A model generated the notes under the pieces. It saw nothing but the letters and a program-made list of their open reading frames with translations, was not told the origin of the DNA and made no database searches. Positions 34,913 to 42,919 of a DNA stretch of 64,000 bases are shown here, piece by piece. The stretch lies in NCBI RefSeq assembly GCF_016908355.1, contig NZ_JAFBDT010000006.1:1-64000 (forward strand). Direction: 5' to 3'. The stretch's first letter is position 1; the number at the start of each line of letters is the position of its first letter. Position numbers and translations under genes: made by a program. This stretch comes from Fusibacter tunisiensis. Lineage in GTDB: Bacteria > Bacillota > Clostridia > Peptostreptococcales > Acidaminobacteraceae.

Positions 34913-35542
34913 TTATAAACCTCCGGCATTTATAATTGACATGACTTTAGTTGTCATCAAATCTATGGCAACTTTATTATAACCCCCTTCAGGGATAATA
35001 ATATCTGCATATTTTTTCATGGGTTCAATAAATTGTTCATGGGCTGGTTTTACAGTTGTCAAATACTGATCTATAACCGATTCCAACGTTCGCCCACGCT
35101 CATTAATATCTCTTGTGATTCTTCGAATAATCCTAACATCCGCATCTGTGTCTACAAAAATTTTAATGTCCATCAAATCTCTAAGACGCTCATCTTCAAG
35201 AATCATAATGCCTTCAATAATAATAATTTCACGTGGGTGCACCAAAATTGCTTCCGCTTCTCTATTGTGATTTGAAAAGTTGTAAATTGGCTTTTGAATT
35301 GGCTGTAAATCACATAACTGTTTAATATGTTCTATCAACAAATCTGTATCGAAAGCCAATGGATGGTCATAGTTGGTTTTAATCCGCTCTTCAAAAGACA
35401 AATGACTCTGATCTTTATAATAAGCATCCTGTTCTAAAATCAGAATATTCTCATCTGGTAACGACTTGAATATGGCCTGTGCCACAGTACTTTTCCCAGA
35501 ACCAGTTCCTCCAGAAACCCCAATTACTATCGGTTTAACCAT
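34913..35542 (-). CDS. udk: Uridine kinase
   Basis: 209 residues. It phosphorylates uridine and cytidine to UMP and CMP. P-loop [12 protein letters not shown] at 8-19, the LEQDAYYKD segment near 36-44, NYDHPLAFD near 57, and the [12 protein letters not shown] segment near 150 are present. It follows trhP with an eight-base overlap, as in the B. subtilis yrr cluster. Confidence 0.95.
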   Translation of the reverse strand: MVKPIVIGVSGGTGSGKSTVAQAIFKSLPDENILILEQDAYYKDQSHLSFEERIKTNYDHPLAFDTDLLIEHIKQLCDLQPIQKPIYNFSNHNREAEAILVHPREIIIIEGIMILEDERLRDLMDIKIFVDTDADVRIIRRITRDINERGRTLESVIDQYLTTVKPAHEQFIEPMKKYADIIIPEGGYNKVAIDLMTTKVMSIINAGGL

Positions 35543-36773
35543 TTACCTTCTCCTTTGCCTTTCTTAATATAAAATATGAATCAACAGGCTGATCCATAGG
35601 AACTTGAATCAACTGCTGTGCATGCGGTGCCACCTCAATGGCATTTCCTTGTGCATCATACATTTTGTCAACCGTTTGTTCGTGATAAAAATAATTCGGA
35701 CCAATAATTTCAATGGCATCTCCAACTTTAAAGTTGTTTCTCTGCTCGATTAAAGCCACTTTTTTTTCTGGATCATAAGACTTTACAACGCCAATAAAAT
35801 CATAAGACCTAATATAAGCGCTTGACCCATATAATTGTGACTCTGCATCCGCTTTTCCATAATAAAAGCCAGTTGTAAATTCTCTATGCGATACCTTTCT
35901 AATCTCATCATACCATTCCGGCTGATAGACATACCCTTGTGGGTCTTCATAAAACGCGTCAATAGCTTTACGATATGCTCTTACCACATTTGCCACATAA
36001 TAAACACTTTTCATCCGGCCTTCAATTTTTAAACTGTCCAGCCCAGAAGCCATAAGTTCTGGAATTCCACCAATCATGCACAAATCCTTTGAGTTAAAGA
36101 AAAAAGACCCTGCCTCTGTTTCAACAATAGGGTAAGCTGAATCAGGTCTGGATTTTTCCACCAACTCGTATTCCCAACGACAAGGTTGGGCACAAGCACC
36201 TCGATTTGCATCTCGACCTGTCATATAATTGCTGATTAAACATCTTCCAGAATAAGAAATACACATTGCCCCGTGAATAAAGGCTTCCAACTCAAGTGTC
36301 ATTGGGGTGTTTTTTCTTATTTCCGATATTTCTTCTAACGATAATTCTCTCGCCAAAATAACTCTTTTCACACCCTGTTCATGCCAAAATTGGGCACTCA
36401 TGTAATTGGTGTTATTGGCTTGAGTACTTAAATGAACCTCTACATCTGGCGCCACTTTCCGAACATACATCAGTGTGCCGGGATCTGATAATATAAATGC
36501 ATCAAATCCCATTTGCCCCACAGTCTCAATATAAGATTCCAAATAATGAATGTCTTCATTGTGTGGAATGATATTCAAAGTTAAAAAAACTTTCTTACCA
36601 CGGCTATGTGCAAATTCTATACCCGCTTCCATGTCCTCAAAAGAAAAGTTCCTTGCAGCAGCTCTAAGTCCAAAAACTTCACCACCAATATAAACAGCAT
36701 CTGCACCATATAAAATTGCAAATTTCAATTTTTCTAAATCACCTGCCGGAGCAAGGAGTTCAATTTTTTTCAT
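35535..36773 (-). CDS. trhP: U32 family tRNA wobble-uridine hydroxylase (TrhP-like)
   Basis: 412 residues. U32 family block [18 protein letters not shown] with further cysteines in [11 protein letters not shown], near 165-195, which hold an iron-sulfur cluster in characterised members. The N-terminal [26 protein letters not shown] matches the TIM-barrel start. In B. subtilis TrhP hydroxylates U34 of tRNA using prephenate, and TrmR then methylates it; trmR lies directly upstream here and overlaps by four bases (ATGA). In Bacillus there are two TrhP genes at this locus; only one is here. No collagenase activity is implied. Confidence 0.88.
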   Translation of the reverse strand: MKKIELLAPAGDLEKLKFAILYGADAVYIGGEVFGLRAAARNFSFEDMEAGIEFAHSRGKKVFLTLNIIPHNEDIHYLESYIETVGQMGFDAFILSDPGTLMYVRKVAPDVEVHLSTQANNTNYMSAQFWHEQGVKRVILARELSLEEISEIRKNTPMTLELEAFIHGAMCISYSGRCLISNYMTGRDANRGACAQPCRWEYELVEKSRPDSAYPIVETEAGSFFFNSKDLCMIGGIPELMASGLDSLKIEGRMKSVYYVANVVRAYRKAIDAFYEDPQGYVYQPEWYDEIRKVSHREFTTGFYYGKADAESQLYGSSAYIRSYDFIGVVKSYDPEKKVALIEQRNNFKVGDAIEIIGPNYFYHEQTVDKMYDAQGNAIEVAPHAQQLIQVPMDQPVDSYFILRKAKEKVNG

Positions 36774-37438
36774 GCCCGATTCACGGCCTCCTTCTTATAA
36801 GTAATTGCCAACCCATCTCCAAGTGGCAATATCGTGGTTTCAATATTTGGCTTGTCAGAAATATACGCTAAAAATCGACGCATGCGCTTAACAATGGTTA
36901 TTTTTCGTTTAACCAAATAGGCATCCGTCGCAACCATTCCCTTATAAAGCACATTGTCTGATACAATAATGCCGCCAGGCCTCAGTTTGGGAAGCGCCAA
37001 ATCAAAAAAAGTTTGATAGTGGCCCTTTGAAGCATCAATAAAAATCAAATCAAAGGTGCCTTCAATCTCTTTTAGGACCATCTGTGCATCCCCCTGATGT
37101 TGAATAATATCTACAGGAGACTCTAATTTTTCAAATGTTTCTTTGGCCTTTTCAATCATTTCTTCTTTAAGTTCAATGGTTTCAATACGTCCGCCTGTCA
37201 TCCCAAGCGCCATTAGTGCCGCCGAATATCCAATCGCAGTTCCGATTTCCAAAATACGATTGGGTTTTTGAATTTGAATTAAGACCTTTAGATGTTGAGC
37301 AACTTCAGGATGCACAATGGGTATGTGATGCATTTCAGCATAAGTCTCTAGTTCAGCCAGCAATCCATCAGACTTCGGGAGTAAAGATCGAATATACTTT
37401 TCAACATAAGTGTCTACTATATTTGATTTTTGAGTCAT
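36770..37438 (-). CDS. trmR: O-methyltransferase, TrmR-like
   Basis: 222 residues. AdoMet-binding fold with RILEIGTAIGYSAALMA near 60-76, FDLIFIDASKGHYQTFF near 128-144 and VSDNVLYKG near 160, typical of caffeoyl-CoA/YrrM-type O-methyltransferases. Its place before a U32 protein and udk matches B. subtilis trmR, which methylates 5-hydroxyuridine at tRNA position 34 to 5-methoxyuridine. It overlaps mltG by one base. Confidence 0.88.
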   Translation of the reverse strand: MTQKSNIVDTYVEKYIRSLLPKSDGLLAELETYAEMHHIPIVHPEVAQHLKVLIQIQKPNRILEIGTAIGYSAALMALGMTGGRIETIELKEEMIEKAKETFEKLESPVDIIQHQGDAQMVLKEIEGTFDLIFIDASKGHYQTFFDLALPKLRPGGIIVSDNVLYKGMVATDAYLVKRKITIVKRMRRFLAYISDKPNIETTILPLGDGLAITYKKEAVNRA

Positions 37439-38448
37439 CAGTTGCTCCTTCTAGCATCTCTCAAGTGTTCCTCATACGTCTCATTGAAGTAATGACTGCC
37501 ATCATTTGTTTCCTTGGTCACAAAGAAAAGATAGGAAGTCTCTTCTGGATAAAGAGCAGCCTCCAGTGCACGTTTCCCTGGCGAAGCAATGGGCGCAGGT
37601 GGCAATCCAACATTTAGATACGTATTATAAGGGCTTTCAATTTCAGTATCAGCAATTGAAAGAACTGGCTTACGCTCTTGTAGAACATACTGCACTGTGG
37701 CGCACGACTCGAGCAACCATTCTTTTTTTATTCTGTTATGGAATACACTTGAAACCAATTTAAACTCCGAATCAACCATCGCTTCACGTTCAACAATCGA
37801 CGCAAGCGTCACCAACTCTTCAACAGTCATGTTAAGTTCTTCCGAGCGCACATAATATGCTTCTTGAAAAACAGAATCAAATCGGTTTAACATCCGGGTT
37901 ACAATTTCAACTTCAGTTGCCCCCTTCTTAAACTCATAGGTATCAGGAAATAAAAATCCTTCTAACAAGTTGGACCGATCAACACCTTCCAGAAATTTGT
38001 AATCAAACGGATGTGTTTTTAACACTTCAATAAACGCATCTGGATCGATTTGGTTTTTTGATGCTAAAAGATCAACAATTTGTCTAACTTCATACCCTTC
38101 AGGGATGGTGATTTTAAAGGTTTCAACATAAGTTTCTCCAGAAACCAATTTCTCAATAATTGTTTCAACATCCATAGAAGGTGACAATTTGTACGTTCCT
38201 GCCATCATTTTGCCATCAACTTCCATGAGCCTTACCTTCGCTTTAAAAGCATTGACATTTTGAATCAATCCTTCATCAAACAAAACTGTCCCTATAGTTG
38301 TTGTTGTGGATCCAGAAGGGATTTCTACAACCAATTCTTCAGTGCTCTCTGGATCAACAGGTGTAAAATATTTTTCAAGTACCGCAGCGCATCCGCTCAA
38401 AGAAAAGGCCACCACTAGGATGGCCATAATATAAATGAATCGCTTCAT
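37438..38448 (-). CDS. mltG: Endolytic murein transglycosylase MltG
   Basis: 336 residues. An N-terminal lipoprotein-like signal (hydrophobic stretch then LSGCAA) suggests a lipid anchor, unusual since many MltG have a plain membrane helix. The YceG domain covers about 40-330, with the catalytic glutamate in LASIVEREA near 210 and LPPAPIASPGKRALEAAL near 270. MltG cuts nascent glycan strands and sets their length. It sits between RNase J and trmR. Confidence 0.92.
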   Translation of the reverse strand: MKRFIYIMAILVVAFSLSGCAAVLEKYFTPVDPESTEELVVEIPSGSTTTTIGTVLFDEGLIQNVNAFKAKVRLMEVDGKMMAGTYKLSPSMDVETIIEKLVSGETYVETFKITIPEGYEVRQIVDLLASKNQIDPDAFIEVLKTHPFDYKFLEGVDRSNLLEGFLFPDTYEFKKGATEVEIVTRMLNRFDSVFQEAYYVRSEELNMTVEELVTLASIVEREAMVDSEFKLVSSVFHNRIKKEWLLESCATVQYVLQERKPVLSIADTEIESPYNTYLNVGLPPAPIASPGKRALEAALYPEETSYLFFVTKETNDGSHYFNETYEEHLRDARRSN

Positions 38449-38463
38449 CAGTTTACCTCATTT

Positions 38464-40224
38464 CTAAACTTCCATAAAAACAGGCAGAATCATAGGAGAT
38501 CTCTTTGTGCTCTGATAAATGTACTGACTTAAAGTATCTTTAACTGAAGACTTCAACGAAGCCCAATCCTTAATATTCTTGTCAAAACATTTTTTGAGTT
38601 CCTCTTCAATGACATTTTTAGCGCCTTCCATTAAGGCTTCTGACTCCCTTACATAAACAAAGCCTCTTGAAATAAGATCCGGTCCGTTAATCAGTTCGCC
38701 TGTGGAACTGGATATGGCGACGACAACTATAATTAAGCCATCTTCCGATAAATGTTTTCGGTCTCTTAACACTATATTTCCAACATCTCCAACACCTAAG
38801 CCATCAATAAATACGCGACCTGCTGGAACAGATTTTCCAAATCTGGCGCCATTTTGATCAAACTCCATTGTTGTGCCATTGCTCATTATGAAAATGTTTT
38901 TGTCTTGCATTCCCAAATCAAGCGCCAGTTGTCTATGTCGGTCTAAATGAACATACTCCCCATGAACTGGCATAAAATACTTGGGCTTTACCAGGGTATG
39001 AATCAATTTAAGTTCTTCTTGTTTTGCATGACCTGATACATGTACATCGGCTAAAGATTCATAAATAACCTTTGCACCTTTTTTAATCAACTGATTGATC
39101 ACTTTATAAACAGATTTTTCATTTCCTGGAATTGGAGATGAAGACAAAATTACAAGATCACCTTTTTGTATTTCCATTTGTCTGTGCTCTGAATTCGCCA
39201 TACGTGTAAGTGCGCTCATTGGCTCACCTTGTGACCCTGTCGTAACAACAACCAATTCATTTTCAGGGTATCTGTCAATATCTCGAATTTCAATGATTGT
39301 ATCTGATGGCACTTTTAAATAACCAAGTTCCAAGGCCACACTTGTAACATTGACCATGCTTCTTCCTGAAAAAGCAACTTTACGGTTGTTCATGGCCGCA
39401 GCATTAATGATTTGCTGTACTCTGTGAATATTTGATGCAAAAGAAGCGACAATAATACGGCTACTTGCATGCCTAAATATTTCTTCAAACGTATCTCCAA
39501 CCGTGCTTTCGGACATTGTATAGCCTTCACGCACCACATTGGTACTATCTGCAAGGAGCGCCAAAACACCTGCTTGTCCAAGTTCGGCAAATCGATGTAG
39601 GTCCGTTTTTTGTCCATCTATTGGCGTATAATCAATTTTAAAGTCTCCAGTGTGAACAACTGTGCCCATCGGACTTGTTACCGCATAAGCCACTGCATCT
39701 GCAATACTGTGACAAACCCTTATCGGCTCTATTTCAAAAGCGCCAAGTCTGATAACTTGTCCAGGAACAATGGTAATCATCTTTGGCTTTAAACGGTGCT
39801 CTTTCATCTTGTTTTCCACAAGACCAAGTGTTAGCCGTGTTCCGTAGATTGGCGCATCTATTTCTTTTAAAACATACGGTAATGCACCTATGTGGTCTTC
39901 ATGTCCATGCGTCAGAATGATGCCTTTTATTTTATTTGCATTTCGCTTCAAATAGGTAAAGTCAGGGATTACAACATCAATGCCCAACAAGTCTTCTTCT
40001 GGGAACGCCATCCCGCAATCCATAACAAAAATATCATCTTTGTATTGATAAACTGTCATATTCTTGCCAATTTCATTCATTCCACCCAACGGAATGATTT
40101 TAAGCAACTCAGTCGTCGAATGTGTTTGCTCATTTGTCTTGTTTGATTGCGCCGGTTTTTTACGACGCTTAAATTGATTGCCCTTATGCTTGGGCTGATT
40201 TTGATTTTGATTTTGATTTGTCAT
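38464..40224 (-). CDS. rnj: Ribonuclease J
   Basis: About 586 residues. A basic, Gln/Asn/Lys-rich N-terminal extension of about 45 residues is followed by a metallo-beta-lactamase/beta-CASP core with TPHGHEDH-type motif LTHGHEDHIGAL near 103 and HTGDFKID near 195, and a C-terminal domain. RNase J is a 5'-3' exonuclease and endonuclease that drives mRNA decay. I chose the ATG at 40224 because AGAGGTG lies before it; a longer frame starting at 40332 has no site and overlaps the fur terminator. Only one RNase J is seen here. Confidence 0.93.
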   Translation of the reverse strand: MTNQNQNQNQPKHKGNQFKRRKKPAQSNKTNEQTHSTTELLKIIPLGGMNEIGKNMTVYQYKDDIFVMDCGMAFPEEDLLGIDVVIPDFTYLKRNANKIKGIILTHGHEDHIGALPYVLKEIDAPIYGTRLTLGLVENKMKEHRLKPKMITIVPGQVIRLGAFEIEPIRVCHSIADAVAYAVTSPMGTVVHTGDFKIDYTPIDGQKTDLHRFAELGQAGVLALLADSTNVVREGYTMSESTVGDTFEEIFRHASSRIIVASFASNIHRVQQIINAAAMNNRKVAFSGRSMVNVTSVALELGYLKVPSDTIIEIRDIDRYPENELVVVTTGSQGEPMSALTRMANSEHRQMEIQKGDLVILSSSPIPGNEKSVYKVINQLIKKGAKVIYESLADVHVSGHAKQEELKLIHTLVKPKYFMPVHGEYVHLDRHRQLALDLGMQDKNIFIMSNGTTMEFDQNGARFGKSVPAGRVFIDGLGVGDVGNIVLRDRKHLSEDGLIIVVVAISSSTGELINGPDLISRGFVYVRESEALMEGAKNVIEEELKKCFDKNIKDWASLKSSVKDTLSQYIYQSTKRSPMILPVFMEV

Positions 40225-40325
40225 TTTAACACCTCTTTGTTTAATTGTTCGGCTTAAAATATTGTCCGATCTTGCCAAACGTAATAAGATCCTACAACAA
40301 AGAACTTGTGACTTAGCAAATACGA

Positions 40326-40354
40326 AAAACAAACCCTGTTGTTACACAAGGTTT
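40326..40354 (-). terminator. Terminator overlapping the fur stop codon
   Basis: Minus-strand stem of about nine pairs (AAACCTTGT with ACAGGGTTT, arms 40354-40346 and 40339-40331) followed by G and UUUUU. The fur stop codon (40344-40342) lies in the loop region. Confidence 0.6.
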
Positions 40355-40785
40355 TTACATTTGCTACATATTCCATAGAACTTTAATTTATGATCGAGAA
40401 TTTCGAAATTATAATCTTTTTCAATCTTATCTTCAAGTTCATCCAGAAGGTCACCTTCAACTTCAATAACTGCGCCACATTTTGTGCAGATTAAGTGATG
40501 GTGGTTATGGGCGCCATCATCACAATAAAGTTCATACCGTGTACACCCATCCTCTAAGTTAAGGGAAGAAACCACCTCAAGTTCATCCAACATTTGAAGC
40601 GTTCTATACACAGTTGCAAGTCCCATTTCTGGATTTCTTTGTTTCACAATATCATATATTTCTTCAGTACTTAGGTGCTCACCTTTATTTTCTGATATGA
40701 CATTAATGATGGCAATTCTCTGTGGCGTAAGTTTATACCCCGCCTCTTTCAGTTTTTTCTTATAATCATCATGACATGAACTCAT
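40342..40785 (-). CDS. fur: Fur family metal-dependent transcriptional regulator
   Basis: 147 residues. The winged helix (1-85) has LTPQRIAIINVI and MGLATVYRTLQML. The metal-sensing HNHHHLIC segment near 94-101 and the two CxxC pairs (CTKC near 101 and CSKC near 142) that bind structural zinc are intact. It could be the iron sensor Fur or a relative such as Zur; this cannot be told by eye. It lies between UPF0473 and RNase J in the alaS-udk cluster. Confidence 0.9.
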   Translation of the reverse strand: MSSCHDDYKKKLKEAGYKLTPQRIAIINVISENKGEHLSTEEIYDIVKQRNPEMGLATVYRTLQMLDELEVVSSLNLEDGCTRYELYCDDGAHNHHHLICTKCGAVIEVEGDLLDELEDKIEKDYNFEILDHKLKFYGICSKCKNLV

Positions 40786-40855
40786 ATAAACACCTCGGCA
40801 CTTTCTTTTTATTTCTTTTATTTCATTTTAACACATATAAACCTATCACAGAGCG

Positions 40856-41170
40856 CTACTCTTCGTTTTCAAACTCATCCAACAACTCATTATAGGCTTC
40901 AATGACAGCATCAAGAGTTGCTTCATCTTCAATGCTTTCAAACACAAAGCCTTCATCTTCTTCAGTTACTTTAAAAATAAGCACTTCTTCTTCGTCATCA
41001 ACATTTGATAAAATTGCATATTCTACCGCATCCAGTTCCAAGTTTGCAATTATATTAAACTGTACTGGATTTCCATTTTCATCAAACAACTCCACGACAT
41101 CATCATGAACGTGTTCATGGTCTTGGTCATTATTATAAACAACCTCAAATAAATTTTCTTCCTTTTTCAT
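40856..41170 (-). CDS. UPF0473/DUF1292 family acidic protein
   Basis: 104 residues, very acidic. The DUF1292 pattern ELFDENGNPVQFNIIANLELDAVEYAIL, here with EEEVLIFKVTEED, is clear. Family members (YrzB-type) normally lie after ruvX, as here. The function is unknown. GAGGTG precedes the ATG. Confidence 0.88.
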   Translation of the reverse strand: MKKEENLFEVVYNNDQDHEHVHDDVVELFDENGNPVQFNIIANLELDAVEYAILSNVDDEEEVLIFKVTEEDEGFVFESIEDEATLDAVIEAYNELLDEFENEE

Positions 41171-41192
41171 AAGTCACCTCTTACTTTGTATG

Positions 41193-41633
41193 TTAAGCTT
41201 CTCGATTTCCATCTAAATAACCCTGCAGAATTAAGACCGCCGCTACTGTATCAACAACTTTTTTTCGTTTTTCCCGACGCATATCTGTTTCTATAAGCAT
41301 TCGATTTGCGCCAAGAGTTGTTAAACGTTCATCCCAATAAACGATTTCCACAGGTTCTGTAATTCTCGTAGAATGCTTAAGTTTTTTCTCAAGTTTTTCT
41401 GCAAATTGTTTTGTTTTTTCACCTTGAGGCCCCAATGATCCATTCATATTCAATGGCAACCCCACAACGATTTTGTGGACTTCATACGATACAATCCACT
41501 GAACCAACTGATCAATATCTGATTTTAGAGATTCTCTAAAAAGTGTTTCCTTACCTTGAGCCGTAATTTGAAGCGCATCACTAATTGCTATTCCAATTGT
41601 TTTATCGCCTACATCCAATCCCATGATACGCAT
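41193..41633 (-). CDS. ruvX: Holliday junction resolvase-like RuvX (YqgF)
   Basis: 146 residues. RNase H-like fold with MGLDVGDKTIGIAISD at the N-terminus, VVGLPLNMNGSLG near 60 and WDERLTTLGANRML near 103 with the acidic residues of the active site. YqgF/RuvX proteins act on RNA or junctions, with a role in rRNA processing suggested. GGAGG lies before the ATG. In most relatives it follows ireB directly; here an aldo/keto reductase gene intervenes. Confidence 0.93.
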   Translation of the reverse strand: MRIMGLDVGDKTIGIAISDALQITAQGKETLFRESLKSDIDQLVQWIVSYEVHKIVVGLPLNMNGSLGPQGEKTKQFAEKLEKKLKHSTRITEPVEIVYWDERLTTLGANRMLIETDMRREKRKKVVDTVAAVLILQGYLDGNREA

Positions 41634-41678
41634 AATTCTATCCTCCAGTATACCTTAATTTGCAATTGATAACAACTA

Positions 41679-42632
41679 TTAATACACTTTTATACAAAAT
41701 TCCGGACACACCGAAGCACAATAGCCGCACAAAACACATTTTGAATGGTCAATCACAATGCCTGCTTCAGTTAGACTTAAGGCCTTATGGTCGCATTTTT
41801 CAACACAAGCACCACACTTTATACACCAATCTGCAATTTGTAGTGACTTATTGCGCCCTTTAAGTCTACGCTTCAACTGTTCATCTATCGGATCGCCCAT
41901 AATTTTTGCTACGTTATAATCAATCTCATCTGTACTTTGCATCCCAAATGCAATCGCGTCCAAATAAGGCCGTGAAAGCACAAACTCAAAATTCTCATCA
42001 ATAGAATTTAAGAGATTTCCACCACCAAGAGGTTTCATACCAAACACGCCGCCACCCCGGGCTTTATAGGTCATCAGCGCCTGAGCCATTTCATCAATAC
42101 CACCATCCAAAATGCCAAGGCCTTTTTTATTTACAATGGGATGTACCACATCAATTTCAGGAAATTTTATTGCTGCACGAACACCTGAAATATAATGGGT
42201 TGATATGCCAAAAGATTTTAACACCCCTTTTTCCTTCATTTCCATAAAATAGTCAACTGCCTCATAATGGCCCCTAAATGTCCATTCATCCACTTGTTCA
42301 TGTAACATAAATAGATCTAGGTAATCCGTCTGTAGGGCTTCAAGAGCAGTTTCGAAACTTCGTTTTGCGGTTTCACGCGAATAGGCATAACTTTTTGAAG
42401 CAATCCGATATGCTTTTCGTGGAATGTTTTTAAGTGCCAATGCCACGTGTGGATATGTTTCATACAATTCGGCTGTATCTAGGAAATTAATGCCTTTTTC
42501 ATGAAAGGCATATTCAATTAGAAATGCACCCTCTTCAGCAGACATATTCCGTTGAAGAGGGCCCATGGTCAAACTTCCGAAAGCTATTTTTGAAACCTCA
42601 ATACCTGTTTTCCCAAGTTGTGTGTAAATCAT
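41679..42632 (-). CDS. Aldo/keto reductase with C-terminal ferredoxin domain
   Basis: 317 residues. The first 260 form an aldo/keto reductase barrel: [11 protein letters not shown] near 52 with the active tyrosine, the lysine in IASKSYA near 80, and LDLFMLHEQ with the histidine near 110. Residues 265-317 hold two 4Fe-4S motifs, [12 protein letters not shown] and [13 protein letters not shown]. Such fusions occur in anaerobes, and suggest ferredoxin-coupled reduction of a carbonyl; the substrate is unknown. It overlaps ireB by four bases. Confidence 0.9.
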   Translation of the reverse strand: MIYTQLGKTGIEVSKIAFGSLTMGPLQRNMSAEEGAFLIEYAFHEKGINFLDTAELYETYPHVALALKNIPRKAYRIASKSYAYSRETAKRSFETALEALQTDYLDLFMLHEQVDEWTFRGHYEAVDYFMEMKEKGVLKSFGISTHYISGVRAAIKFPEIDVVHPIVNKKGLGILDGGIDEMAQALMTYKARGGGVFGMKPLGGGNLLNSIDENFEFVLSRPYLDAIAFGMQSTDEIDYNVAKIMGDPIDEQLKRRLKGRNKSLQIADWCIKCGACVEKCDHKALSLTEAGIVIDHSKCVLCGYCASVCPEFCIKVY

Positions 42633-42883
42633 TTTTTGTTACACTCGATATAATGTGTAATTAATTCTTCCAAAATCTCATCGCGTTCAACTTTTTTTAT
42701 CATAGTTCGTGCGTCATTGTAAGTGGTAATATAAGTCGGGTCTCCAGTTAGCAAATACCCTACCAATTGGTTAATGGGATTATATCCTTTTTCTTCTAGA
42801 GCTGTAAACACATATAAAAGAAGTTCTTTACGGCCACCTTGCTCCAAATAATCCTCAACACTGAATTTTCTAGTATGATTCAT
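42629..42883 (-). CDS. ireB: IreB family regulatory protein (UPF0297)
   Basis: About 84 residues. Family blocks [39 protein letters not shown] and [19 protein letters not shown]. In Enterococcus IreB is a substrate of the kinase IreK and controls cephalosporin resistance; its wider role is unclear. I chose ATG 42883 as GGGGGTG lies just before it. It follows alaS, the usual place. Confidence 0.93.
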   Translation of the reverse strand: MNHTRKFSVEDYLEQGGRKELLLYVFTALEEKGYNPINQLVGYLLTGDPTYITTYNDARTMIKKVERDEILEELITHYIECNKK

Positions 42884-42919
42884 AACCACACCCCCTTTTA
42901 TGGTGTCATTATACCCTTT

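Noticed and set aside
37438-38448. MltG as a plain lipoprotein of unknown type
   Set aside because: The YceG domain with its glutamate motif is intact; only the N-terminal signal is lipoprotein-like.
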